DNA of 64,000 nucleotides from Epiperipatus broadwayi (GCA_028023455.1 JAQFVV010012405.1:6721334-6785333); one strand, 5' to 3'; positions 1 through 11,094 are shown, counted from the stretch's first letter. The notes: generated by a model from the sequence alone, not told the origin. Made by a program: numbers and translations.

Positions 1-729
1 GATATTAAAAAATGAAAAAGAAAGTAAACTAATATTAAAGCTATGAAATGGCAGTATAATAAGAAACAGAAAAAAAGCGACCACATAACAGAATGTAAGT
101 TGAGTGTATAGGGATTGCACAAAATGGAGAAAATTTCTACTCAAGAATGATTAATGATTATACAAGCAGGTCTGTATATAATAGTTTATTAATTCAAATA
201 TATAAATTTCTAATTTGCTAGTTTATTTTTTAGTTAATATTTTTTCAAACCATGGTGTTGTTTTAGTGGATTGAAAAAAAACTGATTATATAATCCTTGT
301 TTGATTTTCGTGTTAAGATATATATATATATCATTTTTTTTGTAGCAAATTCAATTTTAGCAGAAATAATCTATTTTATATATATTTTGATAAAGTTAAA
401 TTCATTTAAGAATTAGATACAAATTTTAGGAAACAATCATTAAATTTTTTACATTATAAATATTTAAACAAAATTTCCGTTTGCTGGTTAATGTTATTAA
501 ATAAATCCGAGATTTTAAACAAATTCTTTTTAACTATCCTTGTTTTTTAAGCAAGCATTTAAATATGTAATTGATTAATTGAATATATACTAATGTTAAT
601 ATTACTAAGCTGATACAAAAGAGGCCACTAAAATTTGCATCCAATCTTTAAGATCATGTTGAACTTTCGTATAATTATAAAAATGATTTATGAGACTCAG
701 TTATATATATATATGTGCAACCAATAATG
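1..729. other. AT-rich spacer, no gene seen
   Basis: I see only AT-rich unique-looking DNA with a short TA run near 319-332. No coding, RNA gene or clear repeat boundary is visible. Confidence 0.6.
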
Positions 730-1015
730 TTTAATAATTATAAGGGACTTGAATTCAGACTTTCAAGCTCCCTACATCTATCCTATCTATCTTGTACAAG
801 TGACACACATTACCACTTACATGTGGAAAAGAGAAATAATCTACAATATGTGTATTTTGTGCTGAACCAGCACTCATCAGTTGGTCCAGATCACCATCTC
901 CTATACATATATACAATCAGTGCTCAGTTTATATTGAGATAAAAAATCTTCAAACTTTAATGGACAAACTTCAATCTTCTCCACTCTCCAACTTTTCGGC
1001 CATCCATTTCATTGA
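730..1015 (-). repeat. Family A short repeat, copy A1 (hammerhead-bearing)
   Basis: This block is repeated about 477 bp downstream at 1208-1507 in the same orientation. It begins with TTATAAGGGACTTGAA on the plus strand and ends near the words GCCATCCATTTCATTGAAAA. Other copies lie at 4.5, 20.6, 21.0 and 38.5 kb. It has no open frame of significance. The hammerhead motif inside it reads on the minus strand, so I take minus as the sense strand. Family A and family C (43-57 kb) share only a short word, GATCACCATCTC. Confidence 0.75.
837..894 (-). ncRNA. Hammerhead ribozyme-like motif, probably inactive (A1)
   Basis: On the minus strand the core CTGATGA is intact (plus TCATCAG, 874-880) and stem II is a perfect GTGCTG/CAGCAC with a GTT loop. 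The second core box reads AAAA instead of GAAA, losing the invariant G12, so self-cleavage is unlikely. Stem I inner helix CCAA/TTG and outer helix TGATC/GATTA are partly preserved. The predicted cleavage position would be 847/846. Confidence 0.55.
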
Positions 1016-1207
1016 AAATGTGAGGATTGAATGCTCAAAGCCCTTGTTGATGGCAATATTATTGTCTACCCATGTTGACCTTAAGTCAATCTGATCCCTC
1101 ACACATAGGATCTTATTATGTCCATTTAATTATACAGAAGAGGGATGGGAACAATGCAGGCTGAAAATATACTATTTAAATATATGCATATTGTCTATAC
1201 CAAATGT

Positions 1208-1507
1208 AATGTAATTATAAGGGACTTGAACTCAGACTTTCAAGCTCCCTATATCTATCCAATTCACCTTATACAACTGACACACATAATCACATATATA
1301 TGGAAAAGATAAATGATTTCCAATATATATATTTCATGCTGAACCAGCACTCATCAGTTGATCCAGATCACAATCTCCCCCACACACATACAATCAGTGC
1401 TCAGTTTACATTAAGACAGCAAATTTTCAATCTTTAATAGACAAGCTTCACTCTTCTCCACTTTCTAACTCTTCAGCCATTCATTTAATTGAAAATATGA
1501 ATGCTTT
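1208..1507 (-). repeat. Family A short repeat, copy A2 (hammerhead-bearing)
   Basis: This is a direct repeat of A1 with roughly 85% identity by eye, so A1 and A2 form a head-to-tail pair with a period of about 477 bp. The intervening 1016-1207 has no matching repeat that I could find. It carries an intact-looking hammerhead core on the minus strand. Confidence 0.75.
1314..1371 (-). ncRNA. Type I hammerhead ribozyme candidate (A2)
   Basis: Minus-strand reading: stem I 5' strand with outer helix TGATC and inner TCAA, core CTGATGA (plus 1351-1357), stem II GTGCTG-GTT-CAGCAT, core GAAA (plus 1332-1335), minimal self-complementary stem III ATATATAT, cleavage nucleotide A, then TTGG and AATCA closing stem I around an internal loop. 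All invariant core bases of the hammerhead are present. Predicted self-cleavage is between 1324 and 1323. Weak points are an AU-only stem III and a U-G pair in stem I. Hammerheads with such short stem III are known to work best as dimers. Confidence 0.7.
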
Positions 1508-3009
1508 ATAAATAGAAAACCATTTAAAAATAGGTTATGCTATACCAGTGAATAACATAAAAAATCAGTTTTAACGTGATGTAAAAGTAGATATATGATT
1601 GACTTATCTTTGAGAAATTAAAAATATGTTAAAGACTTCTCAATGGTTTAATTAGCAAAGTTGGCTTTAAAACAACTAACTTTTAAAATAATTCTAAATT
1701 TGTTTGAAAATGAAAAAAAAAGTTAATGTGGGCATGCATGCACAGTTTTTTGCATGACCATATATACATACTATTTGCATGTGAATGGAAATAATATATA
1801 CATATGCAAGTTTACTGTTTATTTTAAAAACAAGTAATTTTTAATTAGCAACTATTTTTTAAAAAATTGATATAATACAATTGTTGAACGAAAATAAATT
1901 TTAAAATAAATGAATTATTCTTTATTTAGTTTTTGATATGAAAATGTGAAATAAAATTACACTATATTACTAAACTCAAGGAAACAGTTTGCTTTCACAT
2001 GAATTCACTTCGTGCCATGTCAAAATAGCTACACCCATTCTGCCCACCTGAATTTAATAGACTTCATAATTAACAATTGTTTTTATTTTAATTTATTCAT
2101 TAATTAAACATAAAATCAAAACTAAATAATAAAAAATGACAGAAAAATGCTGGAATAAAGTTCAGAACTGGTGAAAACTTATTATGTGTTACGTGTATGT
2201 TCCTCTTTTTTTCTCTCTCTATGAGTATATCTAATAGATGAATTCTTTAAGAAAAGTAGTAACATTTTTTAAATATATAGATTGATTACAGGTAAATATA
2301 TGATACCGATATACATATAATCAAAAGATTTTATTAAAATAGTAAAAAGAAAATAGAAAACTCGTTATAATGGTAGTACTATCATTACTATCCAATGCTC
2401 CCCATCCATATTCCCCAGACTAGTTTTTGGATTATCGCCTTAGAATAGATTGAAAATAAACAAAAAATAATTTGCTCCTAAAATGCATTGCACATGTTCG
2501 AATTGCGCGCTGTCGTTTGGTTTTAAAAAATATTTTAAATTTATATATAAAAAAACAACAACTAAAATGTGAACTCTTTTAGTTATATTTGATAAATGAT
2601 CTAACATATAATCTATCTCTCGATTTTTCTTTTTCTAAAAAATTTACAATAGCTACAAGACGCCGAGAGGGTGATAGGAAATGAAAATCCAAAGAGGCTT
2701 AGGCTATTGCAGAGAATCCTCATTCCATCAATATATTGAAAAGATTCATGTGTCTCATTATCGAAGAAATGGAACATCCAATTTCCCTACTGTGCCTGAT
2801 TTACATATTGGTCGTACCCACTATATATGCATATTTTTTACAGCATTAAGATTCTGGCAGCAGTCGGTGGTTCAGTTCTTTTAGGACTTTCTTATTAGTT
2901 TTATTTTATCTTTTCATATTAACTTGAACAGCACAAATTTGGTAGAATTAAATAATATGGGAAAAAATCAGTCCAAATCAAAATTTAAAATAGTGAATGC
3001 ATTCATGTT
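1508..3009. other. Spacer with a family C relic; no convincing gene
   Basis: Mostly AT-rich DNA. The words at 2408-2430 (ATTCCCCAGACTAGTTT and neighbours) match the minus strand of the family C ribozyme region (see 53727-53918), so a decayed family C fragment lies here. A 67-codon plus-strand frame (2681-2884) sits in slightly higher-GC sequence, but shows no recognisable domain or splice context. I do not call it a gene. Confidence 0.5.
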
Positions 3010-3245
3010 ATATAATATTAATATCATCTATGTTCTTTATTACTTTTGACAATGGTTTTTAACAACCCACTATTGACGATTTGGATTGCCCCAGCAATCT
3101 TCTTCAGAATTTGACGGTTTTGATTGCCCCAGCAATCTTGTTCAAAACTTCTATGTTCTGAAAAAGATTGCTGGACCATCAATAGTAGGTTGTAAAGAAG
3201 TATTGTAAAAAGTAATAAAGAATATAGATGATACTAATATTATAT
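3010..3245. repeat. Fold-back repeat of about 236 bp
   Basis: The outer arms (about 3010-3085 and 3165-3245) are reverse complements with few mismatches. For example ATAATATTAATATCATCTATG on the left pairs with CATAGATGATACTAATATTAT-like sequence on the right. The centre holds a direct repeat of the word GATTGCCCCAGCAATCTT. No coding. It could be a miniature inverted-repeat element or an inverted dimer. Confidence 0.7.
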
Positions 3246-3374
3246 GGATTTGGCAATGTAATAAGAAAGATAAAGTTACATTCATAATATATTTATGTTT
3301 TGTTCAGATTCCGAAACGTACTTCAAATTAATTTTTTTCTAATTCTTTTGTGAATTAGATATTTAACTTAGTCC

Positions 3375-3560
3375 AAACATTTTTTTCCATCACTATCATT
3401 TCCAATCATTATCAATCCATTGCAGAATAAGCGTCTCTAAGTTTAATACACTTTTTCTGATTTGAACTCTTTTCTACATCACCCAAGAAAATTTCCTTAT
3501 ATATCTATCTTACATAATAGTCATTTCGAGAACTCTTACGATCTCTTTAAATTTGTGTTG
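3375..3560 (-). pseudogene. LINE reverse transcriptase C-terminal remnant
   Basis: The plus-strand words CTCTAAGTTTAATACACTTT and TATATATCTATCTTACATA match, in order, the better-preserved LINE tails at 41.7, 46.4 and 50.1 kb. There the minus strand encodes the tail with RPxxRWIDxIRQ. Too decayed to read as protein here. The distal part is copied again in the tandem duplication that follows. Confidence 0.5.
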
Positions 3561-3630
3561 CTAGTAATTTAAGTAATGTGTTATGCTTTAAAAAAAAAAA
3601 AAAAAAAAAGGAATGCAATTTAAAGACTAG

Positions 3631-3740
3631 CCTTGCATTGGTGGTCGAGAGGTCAGCGCGACTGCTTTGCACTTGCAGGCGGTTGCCCGGGTTGCGAGTT
3701 CGCGTCCCGGCCGATGCTATGACACTTAAAAAAAAAAAAA
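3631..3740 (+). mobile_element. tRNA-derived SINE (unit 1)
   Basis: The head resembles a tRNA gene: A-box-like TGGTCGAGAGGTCAGC, B-box-like GAGTTCGCGTCCC, then GATGCTATGACACTT and a poly-A tail. Six related copies occur in the window, four with clear TSDs. It should be transcribed by RNA polymerase III and mobilised by a LINE. The head looks most like tRNA-Gly but the anticodon arm is rearranged. Confidence 0.85.
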
Positions 3741-3969
3741 GATTAATGTATAAAATTGTTAAAAAAAGTCTTTAATTTATCTAAGTTTAATACACTTTTT
3801 CTGATTTGAACTCTTTTCTACATCACCCAAGAAAATTTCCTTATATATCTATCTTACATAATAGTCATTTCGAGAACTCTTACGATCTCTTTAAATTTGT
3901 GTTGCTAGTAATTTAAGTAATGTGTTATGCTTTTAAAAAAAAAAAAAAGGAATGCAATTTAAAGACTAG

Positions 3970-4080
3970 CCTTGCATTGGTGGTCGAGAGGTCAGCGCGA
4001 CTGCTTTGCACTTGCAGGCGGTTGCCCGGGTTGCGGGTTCGCGTCCCGGCCGATGCTATGACACTTAAAAAAAAAAAAAA
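3970..4080 (+). mobile_element. tRNA-derived SINE (unit 2)
   Basis: This is the duplicate of the SINE at 3631-3740 within the tandem duplication, differing by a canonical G in the B box (GGGTTCGCGTCCC). It is not an independent insertion. Confidence 0.85.
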
Positions 4081-4120
4081 GATTAATGTATAAAATTGTT
4101 AAAAAAAGTCTTTAATTTAT

Positions 4121-4503
4121 TTTAATAAATAACAATTCCTGAAAAAAAAAAAAAAGATTAATTATTCTTAAAAATAATTCGATTTCAAAATATTGTCGCA
4201 CATAGCTATATAAATACATACCTTGTTTTAACATGATATGCACGCATGTATATATTTAGTTCACTGATCAAATAATACGTTGAGATAAGTAGGAACTAGA
4301 TTGCAAAACGATCATTTGATCATGATCAGTAATAGCATACTATTACTTATATTTTTAACACTAAAAGTTATATATGTAATGGGTGTTGTGTATGTGTAAT
4401 GTTTAATAAAACATAAGAGATATCATCAAATTTACTACTTCCTTTATTTTGCTGAAATATCTTATTTTAATATATGAATTTTTTCTACAGTACAGGCTTT
4501 TTC
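4121..4503. other. AT-rich spacer
   Basis: Contains a further poly-A tract at about 4141-4154 and otherwise nothing that I can identify. Confidence 0.5.
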
Positions 4504-4915
4504 ATACTTGCATTCCAATATGTAATATATAGGGGTTTAAACTCAGACTTTTACACGACCCTCAGCTATTCACTCTATCTCATACTACTGACACACTTGA
4601 TCACACACATGTCAAAAAGATAAATAATCACCAATATTTCTATTTTGTGCTAAATCAGCACTCGTCAGTTGGTTGAGATTATCATCTCCACACATATATA
4701 CAATTAATGCTCAGCTTATATTAAGATATCCAATCTTTGTCCTTTAATGGACAGGCTTCAATCCATTTCACATCACAACTCTTCAGCCATCCAATATGTA
4801 TATTGGTGATTATTTATCTTTTCAACATGTGTGTGATCAAGTGTGTCAGCAATATGAGATAGCATGGATAATTGAGAGTCATGTGAAAGTCTGAGTTCAA
4901 ACCCCCTATATATAA
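4504..4915 (-). repeat. Family A copy A3 in fold-back form
   Basis: The left arm (about 4521-4641, GGGGTTTAAACTCAGACTTT onward) is repeated in reverse complement at about 4800-4910. The centre carries the family A body. The hammerhead region survives only in the central strand. Confidence 0.7.
4627..4690 (-). ncRNA. Degenerate hammerhead motif (A3)
   Basis: The minus strand reads CTGACGA (plus 4662-4668; the fifth core base is variable in hammerheads, so this is allowed), stem II GTGCTG-ATT-TAGCAC, then AAAA instead of GAAA. Loss of G12 predicts inactivity. The stem I inner helix CCAA/TTGG is intact. Confidence 0.5.
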
Positions 4916-4959
4916 AATATCTTATATAAATGCAATTTATCCACTCTACTTTGAACTCT

Positions 4960-5285
4960 TCTTAGCAAAAAAAACCTTTTTTTTGTACATACAATTTTAT
5001 GTTTCAACTGTCCTGTAGTCTTCATCAGAGGTATGATAAAATGAACAAAATAAAATACATAACTAGTTATGTATTTTATTTTGTTTATTATATCATAGCT
5101 CTGAAGAAAACTGCAGGACAGTCAAAATGTAAGATTGTGTGTTATGTAATTTATTTTGTTCATTATATCATAGCTCTGAAGAAGACTGCACATCAGTCAA
5201 AATGTAAGACTATGTCTACAATAAAAGGTTTTTTTTTTGCTAAAAGTGTTCAAAGTAGACTGGATAAATTGCATTTATATAAGAG
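4960..5285. repeat. Family B fold-back repeat, copy B1
   Basis: The outer arms TGCAATTTATCCACTCTACT and its near reverse complement at 5260-5280 enclose inverted and tandem copies of CTGAAGAAGACTGCAGGACA. A compact second copy is at 6279-6502. The 97-codon frame at 4999-5292 is produced by these repeats and I do not regard it as a gene. Confidence 0.7.
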
Positions 5286-5385
5286 ATATTAATATAAAAC
5301 TAGACCTGTAATTTATGTCATACAAACTAACATTCATCCATATATATATTAAGTATAAATCAGGTCTAATTTATATTCACTAGTA

Positions 5386-5760
5386 CAATCATCATCATTA
5401 TCAATTTCAATCCCTATTAATCCACTTCAGAAAAAATTGTTTTTCAAATTGATAACTTTTTTTTCATGTTATTCTAGGATTAAGTTATTTATTTCATCCA
5501 TACATCTCATGTATGCTCTTTTTCTAGGTCTTTAAATTATTTTGAAATCCACTTTAATAATTTCATTAATCTAATACCATTTCTTTTAGCATTCTGCATG
5601 ATTTAAACTACAATAAAAGTGGTAATTTTAAAGCTCATGATCTATAGACATGGCCAGTTTTATCTTTTCTAGTATTTGAACTTATAATTTTATTTATTTA
5701 TTTTAGCAATATTCTATTTCTGTTTCTTATCTCATTTAATGATGTCAATGATATTTTCTA
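5386..5760 (-). pseudogene. Decayed LINE tail
   Basis: Starts with ATCATCATCATTATCAATTT, as the other LINE tails in the window do, followed by matches in the same order (CATCTCATGTATGCTCTTTT, TTCTAGGTCTTTAAATTATTT). On the minus strand this is the end of a reverse transcriptase ORF with many stops and indels. Confidence 0.5.
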
Positions 5761-6278
5761 GTTATTCCTTTTCCATATGTTTAAAAATAAATTAAAATTC
5801 ATAACAATGAATTAAAAGAAGTTAACAATTACATGGTCCATGATCAAATTGATGAAATTAATTATATAATTAAACTATTCATGTATGTAACTTAATATTA
5901 AAAGAAAATATGTCTATAGTTAAAAGAAAGACTTTTAACTATTCTGCATTGCAATTATTTACCACCAATATTTGGTGATTAATTTGAGGCAAAGTTTACA
6001 TTTTATTCTAGTTTATAAACTTTTAAGATACAATAAATTTGTCTTGGTTTATTAAAAATATAAATTTACAAATGAAAAATATTTTTAAAAATCACGTTTA
6101 AAATTTCTGAATATTTAAAAAATAATAACATGAACTACATTGAATTAGAAATGATAATCATAACTATTTTTACTTTTTTCCTATTGATCAACTGTACTAA
6201 AATCAAGAAAAGAGTGAATTAATAAAATTTTCATTAATATTACCAAACTCATTACTTCTTTTATTTTGCTGTAATATC
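5761..6278. other. AT-rich spacer
   Basis: Nothing recognisable beyond AT-rich sequence. Confidence 0.5.
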
Positions 6279-6502
6279 TTATATAAATGTAAGTTATCCA
6301 CTACTTGGAACACTTTTTAGCAAAAACTTTTATTGTACCTATATGCATACACAATCTTATGTTTTGACTGTCCTGCAGTCTTTTTGGCTCTGAAGAAGAC
6401 TGCAGGACAGTTGAAACATAAGATTGTGCATGCATATAGGTACAATAAAAGGTTTTTGCTAAAAAAGTGTTCAAAGAAGTAGATAAATTGTACTTATATA
6501 AA
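6279..6502. repeat. Family B hairpin, copy B2
   Basis: A compact inverted repeat with arms of about 105-110 bp, nearly perfect, meeting at about 6388. The inner arms carry GACTGTCCTGCAGTC and its complement within CTGAAGAAGACTGCAGG. The transcript would be a long hairpin. The 69-codon minus frame here is a by-product. Confidence 0.8.
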
Positions 6503-6867
6503 ATCTCCATTGTCTAAAATTTGATATACTCTGAATGAAAAATTATAAAATAATCATAAATCTACCAAATATTGTTTTAGAATTAAAATTGCATTTATAA
6601 TTATTAAATTGTCATCAAACATTAGTACAACTGAATTTTGACAACTTGTAAATTTACATTTGTGGTCATGATTATTTTCAGTATGTCATGATTTTTTTAA
6701 AACTAAAAATATTTCAAAAAAATATAAATATGAAAAGATTTAATTTTATTGATTATTATGGAAATATTTTGTAAAACTAATTATAAATATTTAAATAAAG
6801 TTCAGAAAACTCATGTTTCTTTGTGAGTTGATCAGAACAATGAGAAGAAAATACCAAAGTTTGTTTG

Positions 6868-7015
6868 CCCTCTTAATATTAAAAAAAGGGGCATATGGCC
6901 TTATTGCTCAGGAGTTCATAAGAAGTTTGAGTGCCAAACTTGCAAGTGCCAGAATCAAATACTGTGACCTTTTCATCCCAAGATGGATGCTCTACCTATT
7001 GCATTAAACCATGCA
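6868..7015 (-). mobile_element. Possible decayed tRNA-derived SINE
   Basis: The minus strand reads AATAGGTAGAGCATCC (A-box-like), then CATCTTGGGATGAAAAGG (an anticodon-arm-like hairpin with TGG), then GTATTTGATTCTGG (B-box-like), at tRNA-like spacing. The match is imperfect, so this is an old tRNA-headed element at best. The 64-codon plus frame over it is not convincing. Confidence 0.35.
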
Positions 7016-7984
7016 GAACTTAAGATCAAATAATGGACCAATCAGAAAATGGAAAAAATGTAGCATTTTTTAAAAGTTTGCTCTTAGAGCTACTAATATT
7101 GTCATTTTTTAAAAACTAATGACTTAGTATTTAAATTAATTTGTTTTTGTCATCAAATTGAATTTAAAGAGAAAAAATGTTAAAAACTGCATCTAATACC
7201 TTCACTGTACTCAAAACTGTGGTTGACTTAAAGATTATTAATAAATGTATTCATTTTATAAATCCTTATGTAAGTATCTGAGATTTAAACATTATATAAA
7301 ACAGCAATTGAGAGAATACAAATCGTGGAGACAATGGAGATATTGGGAGTAACAAGGAGAAATCAAAAATGAAATACTGGTATAGTAATGATGTTTAATT
7401 AAATTAAGATGTTAGCAATTACTAATGAAATGAATTTTAAAAAAGGATGATTTTTATTCCCTTGTTACTTTATTATTTTTTATTATGAACATAATTTTAA
7501 AATAAAAAGTTCTCTTTTATTTCAATACAATAAACAAAATAATAAGAATATATAGTTATGAGCGTATAAAAAGCTTTACAACTCTAGAGATGTTCATGAT
7601 CAAATTAATAAACTTCACTTTAAATCTAGAAATAAAGGCATTTAAAAAAGGTAAATAAAGTAAAAGATAATGATGTTGAAAATATGTGAGAGGTTATGGC
7701 CCTTGTCAACCAAAGAGAACTGGTTCAGGCAGAAATATATCTGGGAGTATTTTTTTTTTTTCAGATGTTTTTATTGAAGTGTTCAAAGTATGTATAAATG
7801 CTGAATTAAAAGTTTTAAATACATATATTTATTTCAATGGCTATTAATTCAACTCTCAGAAAATTAAAATTATTTGCAGCAAACGTTAACAAAAAGAGAA
7901 AAATCAAAGAGGTATGTTTTATTACCAAAGCAGATAGTCCTTTGAGGAAGTGAGAGAATAGTTTACCTTTAAGCATACACATGA
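7016..7984. other. AT-rich spacer
   Basis: No gene or repeat recognised. A T-run lies at 7751-7761. Confidence 0.5.
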
Positions 7985-8062
7985 AAACAAACAGTATATA
8001 TATACATATATGTAGCATGTAACCAAATAAATGACCAGCATGTATAATTGAAATATATCCTT
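7985..8062 (-). repeat. Fragment shared with the PLE tail at 61.6 kb
   Basis: The plus-strand words CATGTAACCAAATAAATGACC and neighbours are the reverse complement of 61625-61705, which directly follows a GIY-YIG coding remnant. This is probably a 3' untranslated fragment of the same Penelope-like family. Confidence 0.55.
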
Positions 8063-8383
8063 ATCAGGTATTCCTATAGGGCATCAATATTTTAGGTATT
8101 TATGTATTACTCGGCATTGAAATTTTAGGCTTTATTAAAATCATTATAATCATCTATGACTGCTAAATATTTAATAGTACTTTTTGTTTAATTAATTAAG
8201 TAAATTTAACTTTCAAAGAAAAGTTGTTGACGATCTCTAGAGTGTTTTTATATCTACTATACATTTTTTATTAATTTCTAGATACCACTGACCTACTAAT
8301 GCTTTAAATATAGCCATCTTTTGCCTCAAAAATAAACTGACATTTATACAGAAAGTAGAGTTGTTATTTTCAACTTTTGTTAA

Positions 8384-8500
8384 GACCTGTAGAGGTCTCT
8401 ACCTTCGTATTTTCAAGTGCACATGCTTAAAGGTTTATTGCCTTAGAAAATATTACTTACGTAATCAATGTGTGTTAAATAAATTTATAATTACAACTTT
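8384..8500 (+). repeat. Family D repeat, copy D1
   Basis: Begins TAAGACCTGTAGAGGTCTCT and runs through ATTACTTACGTAATCAATGTG. The same sequence appears at 44.4-44.6 and 54.45-54.64 kb, there as inverted pairs. Non-coding, function unknown. Confidence 0.65.
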
Positions 8501-8501
8501 G

Positions 8502-8668
8502 TAATGTTTAAACAGCACTAAACTGTTGCACATGTGCATTAAATTTTAACTAGGCCATTCTATCTTTTCCCAAAGACTTTATCATGTGTTTGAAGTGTTT
8601 GTATTCATTCATTTTATAGTTAAAATCTAAAGCGCATGTGCAACAGTTTAATGCTGTTTAGACATTAG
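8502..8668. repeat. Fold-back repeat
   Basis: Arms of about 48 bp (8502-8549 and 8621-8668) are reverse complements around CTGTTGCACATGTGC. Between them are about 70 bp of unrelated sequence. Confidence 0.7.
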
Positions 8669-8856
8669 TTTGTAAAAAACATCGTGCTATATAAAAGAAT
8701 TGACTTAATTACAACTTTGGTAAAAGTGATTCTATAAATCTTTGAAAGTTAAATGTAATTAATTAATTAATTATTTTATATAATATTATAGTAAAAAAAT
8801 ATTCTGGTAAAATGAAAATAAACACAGAAAAGATAGTTTTTTAAGTAATATTTGTA

Positions 8857-8883
8857 ACCCATTTCAAAGTCTTTGAAATGGGT
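8857..8883. other. Perfect 13-bp hairpin
   Basis: ACCCATTTCAAAG and CTTTGAAATGGGT face each other with a one-base loop. An isolated palindrome with no associated gene. Confidence 0.6.
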
Positions 8884-9374
8884 ACTTATTTCTGTTTTCA
8901 TTTTAGCAGATATTATATTAGCTTAGAAAAGAAAAAAAATTGTAACAATTGAATTAAAAAAATATTCATATTTTTAATTTGTTATAATAGAGCTATGATT
9001 ATTGTTATTGAATTATTTATTGGTGATTTGTAGGCATGCATGTCTGTGGTGTATTTTAATTATATATATAAAGAAAGTTGCTGTTTCCAGCTTTGTATAA
9101 TTGGTTATGAGTTTAATAATAGTTAAATACCATTATTGAATCTGGATGATAAGCTGATAAATTAATTCACTCTGAATTACCAGCAATGTTGACAAAGGTA
9201 TGCTTATATATATCAGAGCTCCCAGGAATAGGTGAATCCATTCTATTCTTTATCCTTTATTCAACATTTAGAGTGTTTTTAATTTATAGCCTGAGAGAGG
9301 GTGATTTACTCCCTTTGTTTACATATACATTGAACTATGTTTAATTTAAAGTTTATATAGATATAATAAAGAAT
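8884..9374. other. AT-rich spacer
   Basis: No gene or RNA recognised. Confidence 0.45.
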
Positions 9375-10325
9375 AGAAATGAGGAGATAATATCCATTTA
9401 AATAGAGATCAACTTTAACCTTTGATGTAACCAAGAAATTATCAATTACTATTAACTCTTTGCATGATTGTTGCGACTAAAAACGAGATAGCTTCAAGTT
9501 GCTCGAATTCTGTCATTTTTAATGCTACCGTTAAGATTTTGCGTTATTTTTAAAGGTTAAAAAAGGTTCCATAAGATACTGCACTCTCTTGAATTATTTT
9601 ATAAGTAAAACATCAATAAAACTGACATTGAAGGTCTAACAAAAGAAGAGGACAGTCCATCCTTGATGCTGATTGGCTGTTAACCATCAAGAACAAAGAA
9701 AACCGCTTGTCAATAACTAAACCACTATGATTTCTTTTCTTTCATTTCAAAAGTGATAAATGAATATTTTAGACAATTTTAAAAGTATTTTTTGACAAAT
9801 TATAAATTATTTTGATAAAATATGCTAAAAATAAAATTATTTTAAAAAAATAGTTAAGATTTTAATAAAAATTATTTACTTTTCCACAACATAAAATTGG
9901 GAAAGAAATCACTGATGTCAGCAACACTTTTTAGTTGGTTACTAACATTCATTTTAGATTTGCCACTATCGAATATTTTTATAATTATAAATAAAAATTT
10001 ATTTTTGAAAAAACTTTCGTTCACTTTCATAACCTGGCAAATTATTAATGTACTTTTTACAAATGAAACTAAAGTGAATATAATATTAAAAGATGAATAT
10101 ATTTTGATGGTTGAGTTTGTGAAATGATCAATTAAAAGTTTAGACTTTTACCTCACTTGGCCAATAAAATAATCAGTATTAAAAAGGTTAATTGACAATT
10201 TCTATTATAGGTATATGAAAAAAACTGATCTGGTCTCAGAAATTGTCAGTTAATAGTAATTGATAATTTCTTTGGTTACATCTAAGGTTAAAGGCAAGCT
10301 CTATTTAAATGGATATTATCTTTTC
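9375..10325. repeat. Family G fragments in inverted orientation
   Basis: 9379-9458 (GAGATAATATCCATTTAAAT onward) reappears in reverse complement at 10236-10325, and a third copy is at 61090-61250 next to a PLE remnant. The intervening 780 bp is AT-rich. The 76-codon plus frame 9897-10127 within it has no recognisable features. Confidence 0.6.
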
Positions 10326-10499
10326 ACAATCCACAGAAATATTTAATTCAATATATATATATGTAATGCAGTTGTATTCCAAATAATGATAAATAACAAA
10401 TAAAATTCCAATATAAACTTTAATCCATAGTAGTATTTTCATTTATACTCATAATCATTTTCAACTAAACTGACTTAATTTCAAAATAGAGTAAAACAT

Positions 10500-10785
10500 T
10501 GTCAACCAGAAACCACATGTTGATTTACATATCACATAATTCACTAATCTTAATATGCACTGATTATCTGTTTATTATTGTATTTTTATAACGATTAATA
10601 AAAATTGCCTCATTAATTTTTCTTTTTTCATTACTTCTTTCTTGATTTAAAATCTTAATTCTTTTCATATCAAAATTAAATTTACATTTACAATTTCTAT
10701 CATGATCATAAAACACCAATTTTGTAAATGAGTCACTTTTATTTTTTTTATCTCTTTGAATTATCTTCAATACTCTTTTATATCA
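10500..10785 (-). pseudogene. GIY-YIG endonuclease C-terminal remnant (PLE family 2)
   Basis: The minus strand encodes about 68 residues ending with KILNQERSNEKRKINEAIFI then NRYKNTIINRQ. The ERxxxKRKIxEAIFI pattern is the usual end of retroelement GIY-YIG domains, where the last helix reads RKIREAxxI. The same piece occurs at 11095-11350 and 61440-61615. It is only a tail; the catalytic GIY and YIG strands are missing. No intact ORF start. Confidence 0.6.
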
Positions 10786-11094
10786 CAATATAGATTCTTT
10801 ACCTCTTTTTTTAATAGTACACATTGACTCCCAATATATACATCTTTTTTCTATACATTTTTCTTCTAATAATAATCAAGCTAAAAAAATTTAAAAAAAA
10901 GAAAGATTTATTCTGGAATATATAATATTTCATTTTATGGTTTGTATAATTTGAATAAAATGGTTAATAATTCTAAGAAGTTATTTAAGGATGGAGTGAG
11001 TAATATAGTTCATCGAATTTTTGCGGATATAATGCTTCATATATTGGGAAGTCGAGGTGTAGTCTTGAAAAGAGTTAAAGAATATTAGTTGTTA

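Larger units (their letters stand above)
3437..4120. repeat. Tandem duplication, two units of 344 and 340 bp
   Basis: Unit 1 (3437-3780) and unit 2 (3781-4120) are nearly identical. The visible differences are poly-A length and one G/A change inside the SINE B box. The junction is flush after GTCTTTAATTTAT. Each unit holds a LINE tail fragment and a complete SINE. The near identity means a very recent duplication or an assembly artefact. Confidence 0.85.

Noticed and set aside
2681-2884. 67-codon frame in slightly GC-richer DNA
   Set aside because: No domain, no splice or promoter signals, no second copy to compare.
6390-6430. CTGAAGAAG...GAAAC in families B (6279-6502, 4960-5285) and F (34394-35371) as further hammerheads
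   Set aside because: The core words look similar, but the base after the putative stem III is G in most copies, the ninth core A pairs into the hairpin, and no stem I can be formed with the flanks. The B1 copy with CTGATGA at about 5022 also lacks stem I.
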